Below, one piece after another: positions 25,039 through 35,300 of a DNA stretch of 64,000 bases (position 1 is its first letter; each line of letters begins with the position of its first letter). The translations under genes were made by a program, and so were the position numbers. The stretch lies in assembly GCF_009208585.1 (NCBI RefSeq), contig NZ_WFLN01000010.1, forward strand, positions 124,001 to 188,000, in the 5' to 3' direction. The DNA comes from Fluviispira multicolorata (GTDB lineage: Bacteria > Bdellovibrionota_B > Oligoflexia > Silvanigrellales > Silvanigrellaceae). The notes beneath the pieces are model-generated. The model worked only from the letters and a program-made list of their open reading frames with translations, did no database searches and was not told the DNA's origin.

Positions 25039-28000
25039 TTATTTTAATTTATATTCACAAATTAGTTCTTTTCCTACTTCATTTTCACTTATCATTTTTT
25101 CAAGACCTAGAACTGTTGGCACTTTATAGAAATTACATAAAGGTATTTTTATATGATACTTATTTGATAGAAGAGATAGCATCTGAATAACTTTTAATGA
25201 TTGTCCACCTAAATCAAAAAAATCATCACTGATGCCGATTGAATCCATTTTCAAAACTTTTTTCCAAATTTCCAATATTTCTTTTTGCATTATTGTTTTT
25301 GCCGGTTCTAAATTAAATGATTTTTTTATCAAATAGCTTGGCAATGCATTTTCATTAATTTTACCACTTTCAAACAAAGGCATTTCTGCAAGGAAGATGT
25401 ATTGATCTGGGATCATATATGAAGGTAATATTTGATTTAACAGTTGCTTAATGATTCTACCATCAATGTTTGGCCACAAAACATCATCTTGATTTTCAAA
25501 AAAATGCTCTACCCAAACTGCAGGATCATAATAAGTCACAGAATCATCAGAAAAATCAACCTCAGCTGCTTGCAAAGTTTCTGGTAAATGTACAAGACCT
25601 GAATTCATTATGGGTGTGTTTGTCCAACTTTCCCAATCACTAATTTTAGCTTTTATATACTGAGATTTTAGATCAATCTTTAATATTTTCCCACCAATTC
25701 GCTCGTGCATACGCAACCAATTATCTAAAAGTTGTCCATCTTCTCTACGAGTAGAACACCAATCAGTGAAATTAACTTCTGGAAATTGAGCTTTGCCAGT
25801 TGGACGCACTGCAACTAAAATTCTCTGCAATTTATTTGCTTTAGCTATACTTTTAAAAATTTTTAAAATTTCAGAACTCAAACCTTTCGATTGAAACGAT
25901 TCAGTCACTATCCCAGCTAAAATAAACAAAGTATTTGGCTTATTTTTTGTTTCTTTAAACGCATTTTCTAAAGCATAATCCCAACCATTTGGCAAATCTG
26001 CAATGGTTCCGTCCCAATAGATTGGAATTGAATTGCCAACTGCTGCAATTTCATCTTTTCCATCCACTATAAATGTTTGGAACTCTGAAAATTCTGAATA
26101 TATTTTGGGCCATATTTTCATTAAAATATCACTGCCTTCAAAATATTTTGGCCAGGAACTGGAATGAATGATATTTAAATTTTTAAGAAGTTCAGGTCTT
26201 TGTGCAAGAGTAAACATTCTATAAATTGATTCATTAATTTTTATTTTATTAATTTCATCTTTTATTTCAATATATGCAGATAGAATATCTTCAGCACAAA
26301 TTTTTACAATTGAATTTTTAATATATGGAATTTTTAATAATGCACCCGTAATTTCTTCCAATTCAACTCTATTTCCTCGCACTTTTACTTGTTTATCAGT
26401 TCTACCTAAATAATAAATATTCCCATCATCTGCAATTTTTCCTAAATCGCCCGATCTATATAAACGGTATAATTTTCCATCAATTGATTTTTCTATAAAT
26501 GTCTGTTTCGATTTCTCAAAATCATTTAAGTATCCCTTTGTCAAACCAGGAGAACTTATATAAATCTCACCCACTACACCTTGTGGGACAAGGTTTAGAT
26601 AGGGATCAAAAATGAAAATTTTCACATTTCCAATTGGTTTGCCAATTGGAACGACCTGACCATAAAAAGATTGAGAACAGTCAAAATATGATGCATCAAC
26701 TGTTATTTCAGTTGGCCCATAATGATTCATCAATTGACAATTATATTGTTCAAAAAATCGGTCACGAATTATTTTTGTCAATTGTGCTCCACCTGAAATA
26801 ACCAATCGCAATGAATCAGAATTAAATTTTGTTTCAATGAGTGCTTCAAGCATAATAGGAACACATTGAAATATACTTATTTGTTTTTCAAATATGGTTT
26901 TAGAAATTGCGTATGGATCTTTATGATTTTCTAGGCTCGGAAATACTAATTCTCCACCAAAAGAAAGCGTCCAAAAAATATCCAAAATAGATGCATCAAA
27001 TGTATATGGAGTCAACATTAAAACTTTATCTGAATGAGACAGATTGTAACGTCTTTGAGTATCCAAAATTAAATTGATAAGTCCGTCATTTTGAATAGGT
27101 ATTCCTTTAGGAATACCAGTTGTACCAGATGTATATATTATATATATAATTAAATCATGATCGATTTTTTTATAAATAAACTCTGAACTAAATTTATCAA
27201 TTTCATCTTTTAAAATATTTAAATTTAAGGTTTCGCCTTTAAACAGCAAATTATCTTGTGAAAAAACATTATCATGTATCAAAAACTTTACATTTGCATG
27301 TTCTAAAATAGTTTCAGTTCGAGACAGAGGGTTTTCAGCTGAAATTGGTACATAATGTGCTGATAACTTCAATATTGCCAAAATAGAAACTACCATATGA
27401 ATAGATGCTGGCAATACGAGTGCAACAGAATCTTCTGCTTTTACTCCTCTTTCTTTTAAAAAATTTGCCAATTGATTCGCAGATTCATGTAATTTTTTAT
27501 ATGTAAACGTTTCTTTTTCATCTGAAATAGCAATACTATTTGGTGCCTGAGTGAGTTGCTTTTCAAGCAACTGAACAATTTGATATTTTTCATATATTTT
27601 GTCCGTATCATTTATTTCATTTATTAAATAATTTTTTTTCTTTTCTGAAAAAATCGAATATTGAGTCAATTGCAAGCTTGAATTTTTAATCACCTCATCC
27701 ACAATGAAAGCCATATCTTCAAGCATTCTATCAATTGTATTTTTCTTGAAAATATCTGTATTATAAATACAATTAAATGCGATATCGCTTCCCCATTGAT
27801 CAACAACAAGAGTCAAATCAAACCTAGCTGCATTAGCTTCTGCACCATAAAGATTTTTGAAAAACCTCTCCGCACCTTGAAATTGAGTCGCTTCATATGC
27901 TTGAGTTTTATTATTTTGCACTCCATACATTACTGAAAATAATTTGGGTCGAGAGAGATCTTTAACATGATTTAATTCTTCAATAACTAGATTACATGGA

Positions 28001-31000
28001 TAATAGTGATGCTCAAATGCTAAAAGAGACTGTTCTTTAATATGAGACAACAAGTTTTCAAAAGTCATGCTCTCATTTATTTTACAACGAATAGGCATAG
28101 GAGTTGCAAATAATCCAAGAATTGATTTAAAATCATCATGATCACGCCCGGCTATTGGACTGCCAATCACAATATTTTTTTGCCCCGTAATTCTGAAAAA
28201 GTATAAATCTATAATAGACATCATAAACATAAATAATGTTACATTATTTTTTTCAATAAATGAATTTAAATTACGAATACTATTACGTGGCAACCATGTT
28301 GAAATTGAATTCCCATTGTATGTTTGCATTGAAGGTCTAGGAAAATCGTTTGGAAGATTCAAAGCAGGTGGCATGTCCTTAAATTCTTCTAGCCAATATT
28401 TTTTATGCTTATCAAAATAACCCAATTGTATAGATTCATTTATCCATTGCGAATAGTCAAAATAATTTAATTTTAATTCTGGTAGTTCGGGAACTTCCTC
28501 TTTTAATAATGCATTATATATTGTAGATAACTCTTTAAAAAGATTTATAGTGCTTGTTTCATCCCAAATAATATGATGAATCACAAATAAAAGTTGAAAT
28601 GTTTTATTTGGGTACTCTACAATATTTAGAACAAACAATGGTCCATTTTCAAAATCAAATGCTTTGTTACTATATTCACACGCTAAATTATTTGCTATAG
28701 TATCAATCTCTTCATCGTGTATATGTGTATAATCTAATAATATTTTATTTTTATGTAATATAAATTTGCTCTTTAATTTTTGAACTGGTTTCCCATCTAC
28801 ATAATCAAAATATATTCTAAAATTTGTATGTCTATCTAAAATATTTTGCCATGCTTTTATAAAAACATCCACATTTAGATTTTTGAAAAAGAGATCATTA
28901 AAACTAATATTATAGACGGGACTCAATCTGTCAATTTGATAGGAATACCACTCAGGAATCTGACAGGGAGCAAGATCGTACTGCTCTTTTAAAGGATATG
29001 ACTTAACAGATGCTGTTTCTATCATTTCAAATTCTTTATGATCATTCTGAATGGAATTTGCTAATGTTTCAATAGTAGAAAATTCAAATAATTTTTTAAG
29101 CTCAATTTTAGAATTTAATTCTTTTTGTAACTTAATAACAGCTTCTGCTGCGAGTAAAGAATGCCCACCCATCTTAAAGAAATTATCAAAAATTCCAATT
29201 TTTTCTTTTCCTAAGACTTTTGACCAAACTTCAGTTATTTTAACTTCCAGTGAATTGCGAGGAGCTACATACACACTCTCATTTATAAAATCTTGATCCG
29301 TTGGAGTGGGTAATTTTTTCCTATCTACTTTCCCATTGCTTGATAAGGGAAAGTCATCCATTATTATGTACGATTCTGGCACCATATATTCAACTAAATT
29401 GAGTACACAATATTGTCTAATATCTGATTGAGTGGGAGCAGGAAAATATTTAGGGATAATATATGCAATTAAATTATAGTTATTATTAAGTTTATTTTTA
29501 TTTGCTAATACAACACAACTTGCTATATTATGATGCTCACTTAAACGAGCTTCTATTTCTCCTATTTCAATTCTAAAACCTCGAATTTTAACTTGAAAGT
29601 CTGAACGGCCTAGAAATTCAATGGAGCCATCAACATGGCGTCTTGCAATGTCTCCAGTCTTATATAGTCTCTCCCCTAAAAATTTTGAAAATGGATTCGG
29701 CAGAAAACTTATAGCTGTTTTTTGTGGGTCATTTAAATATCCTCGACCAACTCCACAACCACCAAAATAAATTTCTCCTCGAACGCCTATTGGCACGGGC
29801 TCAAGTCCTTCATTTAAAATAAATGTCTGCTGGTTTGGTAAAGGTTGTTTAACGGGCATATAAGGCATTAAAGTTTGCGGAGGAATTGCAATGTGCAAAT
29901 GGTGTGAGTCATCTGAACACTCTGTAGCTCCATATGCATTCACTAAAATAATATTTGGATTAAATTTAAACCATCGCTGACATTGTTCTAAGGTAAGTGG
30001 CTCCCCATTTGTAATATAAATTCGCAACGGATTTAATTGAAACTTTTCATTTATCTCCTGTTCATCAAGAATAACTTTTGTGTGCGAAGGAACAGATTCA
30101 AGTATTGTTACTTTTTCTTCTTTAATTTTTTCAATTAAAAGCTTAGGCTCCCATGCAGAATCTCCTGTAAATATAGCTGTCCTTCCACCAATAAGAAGCG
30201 GGCAGATAAATTGCCAAATCGAGACATCAAAGGTTTGCACAGCGATCTGTCCAACTACATCATCTTGATCCATTTTTAAATCAGTGATTTTTCCAAATAA
30301 ATGATTTACCATTCCCTTATGCTCGAGCATAGCTCCTTTAGGTTTTCCAGTTGAGCCAGATGTAAAAATTAAATATGCCAATCCGCTAGGTATAGTCACA
30401 TTTTTTGGAGTCTTATTTGAATAATTATCATTGAATGAGTCCTCAACTTTTATTATTTTATTTGTTGAATTAAATATCTTATTTGCACTTTCAAAATGCC
30501 TTTTCGAAGTAATTATAAATTGAGGACAACACTGTTCAACAATCTCAAAAGCTCGTTTATCTTTTGGAGTAGGATCCAGTGGAACAAATGCGGCTCCTGA
30601 TTTCAAAACTCCAAGCATACTCACTAAATAATTAAACCCTCGATCAAGATACAAAGCAATTTTGTCTTCAACATGCGTTCCAACACTTCTCAAATAATGC
30701 GCAAATTGATTAGATTTTTCATGAAGATCTATATAAGTTAAATCTAAACCATCACAACTTGCCGCAATTCGATTAGGGGTTTTATTAACTTGCTCTTCAA
30801 ACAACTCATGGACGCATTTACTTAAAGGAAATTTTTTATCAGTTAAATTAAAAGAATTTATTAAACTATTTTTTTCAAAATCATTCAGAATATCATAACT
30901 ATCAATTTTAAGTTCTTGATTCATGCTGATATTTTTTAGAAGATTAACATAGTGCTTAATGAATTGATCCATAAAATTCTTTGTAAATAAGTCTGTATTA

Positions 31001-32322
31001 AACTCTAATATTCCATACAGATCATTTTCACGACTTTGTAATGTCAAAGTCAAATCAAATTTCGCAACGTTTAATTCTTGTTCAATTATATTTAACTGTA
31101 AATTTGCTAGAGATAGCTCTTCTGCAGGTGCATTCTGCAATTCAAACATAACTTGAAATATAGGTGAATGACTCAAGGAACGATCTGGTTGAATTTCTTT
31201 CACCAATTGTTCAAAAGGAAGATCTTGATTTTCATACGCTTCCAATGTCATAGCTCTTATTTTTTCTAATAAGTCAATGAAACTATCTTTATTATTAAGC
31301 TTCATTCTCAAAGCAATTGTATTTACAAAAAATCCAATTAAATTTTCTAACTCTCTATGATTTCTATTAGCTATTGTTGTCCCTATTGTTATATCGTTTT
31401 GCTTTGAATAATTCATAAGTAATATATAAAAAGCGGAGACTGTTACCATAAAAAGCGTAGCTGAATGTTTATTTCCAATATTTAATAACTTAGTTTCAAG
31501 ATCTTTTTCAATACTAAATGCAAACGTATGCCCATTATATGATTGAATTGAAGGCCTGACAAAATCAGTAGGCATTTCTAATATAGGAGGTAAATCACTT
31601 AACTGATTTCTCCAATATGAAATAAGATCATTTAAATTCTTACCTTTAAGTTTATTTTTTTGCCAATCTGAAAAATCAATATATTGGATTGGAAGCTCAG
31701 GAAGAATATATTCTTCAGACTTTAAAATACCACTATATATTTTTGACAATTCATTGATGATAACTCCGGTAGACCACCCATCTGAAATGATATGATGGAT
31801 AGTCATCAGTAAAACATGATCATTTTCAGAAATTTTAAGCAATCGCAGGCGTAGAAGTATGTCATTTTCAAGATTAAATGGTTTATGGGTTTCTTCAATT
31901 GATACTTGTTTTAAATTCAATTCATCAATAGTTTCAATCTGCAAATAAATTTTTCTTTTTGAGCTAATAACCTGATATGCGATTCCCTCTTTCTCTATGA
32001 AGTTGGTTCTGAGTGCTTCATGCCTCTCAATAATCACATTAAAACTGTTAGTAAGCGCTTCTACATTCAAATCTCCCTTTAAACGCAGTGCGAAGGGGAT
32101 ATTATATAATGCTGAATTTTCTTGGAGTTTTTCAATAAACCACAGTCTTTTTTGTGCAAATGAAAGTTCAAATAAATTAACTAAACGATCAATTTTAGGT
32201 ATTTTATTTGAAGCAAGAGGAATATTATTTTTATTCACATTTTTTAATATATTTAACTTTTTTATTAATTCTGCCCTTTGTTGAGGACTCAGCGAATCAA
32301 TTTTACTTTTATTTATTGTCAT
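25039..32322 (-). CDS. Bimodular NRPS: C-A-T-C-A(GNAT insert)-T, no thioesterase
   Basis: 2427 residues. C1 has HHIISDG (about 175). A1 has FTSGSTGKPKG (about 655) and a pocket reading D-V-W-E-I-N-A-D-D-K by alignment to GrsA; this is close to the Dab code DIWELTADDK. T1 is DNFFKMGGHSLLA (about 1048). C2 has HHIIWDE (about 1248), with the final Gly replaced. A2 has YTSGTTGIPKG (about 1728) with pocket D-A-L-Q-I-G-H-V-D-K, substrate unclear. About 240 residues of a GNAT-like domain (2030-2270, with the acyl-CoA loop SFQSKGLSSEIL near 2140) lie between A8 and A9 of A2. Then A10 (GKINENALP) and T2 (DDFFDLGGQSLKV). It ends after T2. Confidence 0.92.
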   Translation of the reverse strand: MTINKSKIDSLSPQQRAELIKKLNILKNVNKNNIPLASNKIPKIDRLVNLFELSFAQKRLWFIEKLQENSALYNIPFALRLKGDLNVEALTNSFNVIIERHEALRTNFIEKEGIAYQVISSKRKIYLQIETIDELNLKQVSIEETHKPFNLENDILLRLRLLKISENDHVLLMTIHHIISDGWSTGVIINELSKIYSGILKSEEYILPELPIQYIDFSDWQKNKLKGKNLNDLISYWRNQLSDLPPILEMPTDFVRPSIQSYNGHTFAFSIEKDLETKLLNIGNKHSATLFMVTVSAFYILLMNYSKQNDITIGTTIANRNHRELENLIGFFVNTIALRMKLNNKDSFIDLLEKIRAMTLEAYENQDLPFEQLVKEIQPDRSLSHSPIFQVMFELQNAPAEELSLANLQLNIIEQELNVAKFDLTLTLQSRENDLYGILEFNTDLFTKNFMDQFIKHYVNLLKNISMNQELKIDSYDILNDFEKNSLINSFNLTDKKFPLSKCVHELFEEQVNKTPNRIAASCDGLDLTYIDLHEKSNQFAHYLRSVGTHVEDKIALYLDRGFNYLVSMLGVLKSGAAFVPLDPTPKDKRAFEIVEQCCPQFIITSKRHFESANKIFNSTNKIIKVEDSFNDNYSNKTPKNVTIPSGLAYLIFTSGSTGKPKGAMLEHKGMVNHLFGKITDLKMDQDDVVGQIAVQTFDVSIWQFICPLLIGGRTAIFTGDSAWEPKLLIEKIKEEKVTILESVPSHTKVILDEQEINEKFQLNPLRIYITNGEPLTLEQCQRWFKFNPNIILVNAYGATECSDDSHHLHIAIPPQTLMPYMPVKQPLPNQQTFILNEGLEPVPIGVRGEIYFGGCGVGRGYLNDPQKTAISFLPNPFSKFLGERLYKTGDIARRHVDGSIEFLGRSDFQVKIRGFRIEIGEIEARLSEHHNIASCVVLANKNKLNNNYNLIAYIIPKYFPAPTQSDIRQYCVLNLVEYMVPESYIIMDDFPLSSNGKVDRKKLPTPTDQDFINESVYVAPRNSLEVKITEVWSKVLGKEKIGIFDNFFKMGGHSLLAAEAVIKLQKELNSKIELKKLFEFSTIETLANSIQNDHKEFEMIETASVKSYPLKEQYDLAPCQIPEWYSYQIDRLSPVYNISFNDLFFKNLNVDVFIKAWQNILDRHTNFRIYFDYVDGKPVQKLKSKFILHKNKILLDYTHIHDEEIDTIANNLACEYSNKAFDFENGPLFVLNIVEYPNKTFQLLFVIHHIIWDETSTINLFKELSTIYNALLKEEVPELPELKLNYFDYSQWINESIQLGYFDKHKKYWLEEFKDMPPALNLPNDFPRPSMQTYNGNSISTWLPRNSIRNLNSFIEKNNVTLFMFMMSIIDLYFFRITGQKNIVIGSPIAGRDHDDFKSILGLFATPMPIRCKINESMTFENLLSHIKEQSLLAFEHHYYPCNLVIEELNHVKDLSRPKLFSVMYGVQNNKTQAYEATQFQGAERFFKNLYGAEANAARFDLTLVVDQWGSDIAFNCIYNTDIFKKNTIDRMLEDMAFIVDEVIKNSSLQLTQYSIFSEKKKNYLINEINDTDKIYEKYQIVQLLEKQLTQAPNSIAISDEKETFTYKKLHESANQLANFLKERGVKAEDSVALVLPASIHMVVSILAILKLSAHYVPISAENPLSRTETILEHANVKFLIHDNVFSQDNLLFKGETLNLNILKDEIDKFSSEFIYKKIDHDLIIYIIYTSGTTGIPKGIPIQNDGLINLILDTQRRYNLSHSDKVLMLTPYTFDASILDIFWTLSFGGELVFPSLENHKDPYAISKTIFEKQISIFQCVPIMLEALIETKFNSDSLRLVISGGAQLTKIIRDRFFEQYNCQLMNHYGPTEITVDASYFDCSQSFYGQVVPIGKPIGNVKIFIFDPYLNLVPQGVVGEIYISSPGLTKGYLNDFEKSKQTFIEKSIDGKLYRLYRSGDLGKIADDGNIYYLGRTDKQVKVRGNRVELEEITGALLKIPYIKNSIVKICAEDILSAYIEIKDEINKIKINESIYRMFTLAQRPELLKNLNIIHSSSWPKYFEGSDILMKIWPKIYSEFSEFQTFIVDGKDEIAAVGNSIPIYWDGTIADLPNGWDYALENAFKETKNKPNTLFILAGIVTESFQSKGLSSEILKIFKSIAKANKLQRILVAVRPTGKAQFPEVNFTDWCSTRREDGQLLDNWLRMHERIGGKILKIDLKSQYIKAKISDWESWTNTPIMNSGLVHLPETLQAAEVDFSDDSVTYYDPAVWVEHFFENQDDVLWPNIDGRIIKQLLNQILPSYMIPDQYIFLAEMPLFESGKINENALPSYLIKKSFNLEPAKTIMQKEILEIWKKVLKMDSIGISDDFFDLGGQSLKVIQMLSLLSNKYHIKIPLCNFYKVPTVLGLEKMISENEVGKELICEYKLK

Positions 32323-32351
32323 TTTTAAACTCTCTTATATGAAATTTATTA

Positions 32352-35300
32352 CTACAAATCTTCCATTAATTTATTTAATAAATTCTCATCAATTTCAGAC
32401 AATTTTTTTTGAATAATATATTCTGACATTTTTATTGCAGTAGGATTTTCAAACAATGTTTGTAAAGAAAATTCAATTTGAAAATTCTCTCTAACTTGCG
32501 CAGTAAGTTTTGTCGCTAATAAAGAATGTCCCCCTAGTTCAAAGAAATTATCTGTTATTCCAATTCCTTTAATTCCAAGAAGTGACTCTAATATTTCAAT
32601 AATATTAATTTCTATTTCATCCCGTGGTGCCAAATATGGATTTAATAAATTTGGTCGACTGTGATTTTTATTAAAATCTTCACCTTTTTTTTGATTTGAT
32701 TTATTTTCTTGATTGATCCAGCTTTGAATACGTTCATCAAGATTTTTAGTAGAAACAATAACACGTCCTAAAAAACCAGAATTCATAATATCCAAAAATA
32801 CTTGGCATCCTTCGCCTTCTGAAATAGATAAATCCATTAATTTTTCTTCAAAATGAGATAAATTTTCATTCTCAAAAACCCAAGCATCCCAATTTATTGA
32901 AATGAGAGGTGTGTTTAAAATTGAATTATTATTAATTTGGACAAACTCATCAAGATATATATTTGCTGCAGCATATGCTGCATGGCCAAGACCAGCTAAA
33001 ATAGAAGAGATAGATGAAAATAAACAGCAGAAATCAAAAGTTTTATTGTGCAATAATTTTTCAAGAACTTTTACACCTTCAATCTTTGCTTTAAAATGGC
33101 TTCTAAAATCATTTTCAGTTAGTTCTTCAACTATTTTAAACGATTCTTCCTTTAAATCAGCTGCAGCATGAATAATTCCATGTACAATTCCAAATTTTCT
33201 CTCCGCTTGACGCAAAGCATCGCTCATTTCTTCATAATCAGCAACATTTGCTTTTAAGAGCAACGTTTCTACCCCGTCCTCTTTTAATTCATTTAGCCTT
33301 TTTATTCTTTTAACAAGAAGAGTTGAACTGTCATTATTTTCAATTATATTTTTCCATTGGCCATCATCTGGAAAATCCGTTCTAGAAATTAAGACAATTT
33401 TTGCTTTGTACTCTTTGCCAAGTATTCCAGCTAAAGCTAAGCCGATGTTACCTAAGCCTCCTGTTATTAAATACACTCCACCCTCTTTTAAATGAGAGGA
33501 TATGTTTTTATTTTGAGTTAACTTAATGTTTTCAAAAGTTGGCAACCAACGTAGCTTATTTCGATAAGCTACGATACTATTTCTTCTTTCTGAAGAAAAC
33601 TCTTTCTCTATAAAATTTAATATATCTTTAGAGTATTGTAAAAAATTATCTAAATCTAAGTGCAAATAATTTATATTTGGAAATTCTTGAGAAACAGATT
33701 TAAGAACTCCTATAAAGAGTGAACTTTCTGGCCTTATATTTTGTTCACATCCATTTACCAAATATGCCTGCTCTGTTATACAAGAAATACAAATACTATT
33801 TATAATTTTACATTTAATAATAGATTTAATTAGATTTAACAAATCAAAAATGCAAATATTTTTAGAAATATAAACAATTCTTAATTCCTCATTTTTCTCC
33901 AATGAAATCAGTTTTAATACTTTTTCAAAGTGATTTTGTTGAGAATATTCTATTGAATATTTATTTTCATCAATTTTTGCAAAATTATCACTATCAATAG
34001 CAAAAAAAGAATTCTTATTATTTCTCATTAAATAATCTAAATCACTCAAGTCATCTTTATTTAGCAAATATAAATATTTAATTATTTTCTGCTTTTCATC
34101 TTTATAATCTATCAATCTTTCATATGACTGTCTCTTCCATATCTGACCATATAACCAATCTGTAGAGTCATTGCGAATATTTATACTCTCACCTTTACCT
34201 TTATCAATCCAATATCTTTGACGTTGAAATGGATAAGTTGGGAGAGGTATACGACCGCGACTTTCATGTGTGTATATATTTTCCCATTTTATTGCGATTC
34301 CATTTAACCATAGTTTTCCTAAAGTCTCTAAAAAAGCAATGGTGCTTGATTTATCTTCTTTTGCATGTGGCATTGTCATCAATGTTGTTGCGTGGGAATC
34401 ATTTGTATTTTTCAGCATATTAATTAAGGAATGCCCCGGTCCAACTTCAAGATAAATATTATTTTCATTTTGAAGCAAGGTTTCAAGACCTTCAGAAAAC
34501 CGAACTGTTTTTACAATATGCTGAGCCCAATAATCCAAATGGGTTGCTTCTTCATTTAAAATCCACTTTCCTGATAAATTTGAAATAAAACGAATTTTAG
34601 GTGCATTAAACTGAACTGTTTTTAATATATTCTTGAATTTCGGTAACATTTCTTCCATTTGCTGCGAGTGGAATGCATGCGAAGTAAATAATAATTTTGA
34701 TTCAATATTGTGAAATGAAAGTTTCTTTTGAAGCCGTTCCATTGCAACCTGAGAGCCAGAAGCAACGCAAAGATTTTTACCGTTAATCGCCGCTAATGAC
34801 ATATCATTTTCTAGATATTTTTTTAATTCACTTTCGCTCAGTACAACTGAAAGCATTTTACCAGAAGCTAATTCCTGCATGTATTTGCCACGCATACAAA
34901 CAATTTTTATAGCATCTTGAAGGGTAAAAACTTCAGCTATGCAAGCTGCTACATATTCACCAATGCTATGACCAATCATTGCATTGGGCTCAACTCCATA
35001 ATGTCCCAAAAGTTTTACTAAACAATATTCAATCACAAATAAGACTGGTTGTGTCACATATGTCTGATTCAAAATCTCATTTTGAATGTTTTCTTGCGAA
35101 AATAGAATATTTTTTATTTTCATATCTAAATATTTATCAACTAATTGACAACAAATATCAAAATTTTCTTTGAAAATTTCTTCTTCAAGATATAAGTGAT
35201 ATGCCATATTTATATATTGAGATCCTTGACCAGGAAACATAAAAACAAGATCCATTTTATGTTGTGGAGCTTTATTTGAATAAATAAATTTATTATTTTT

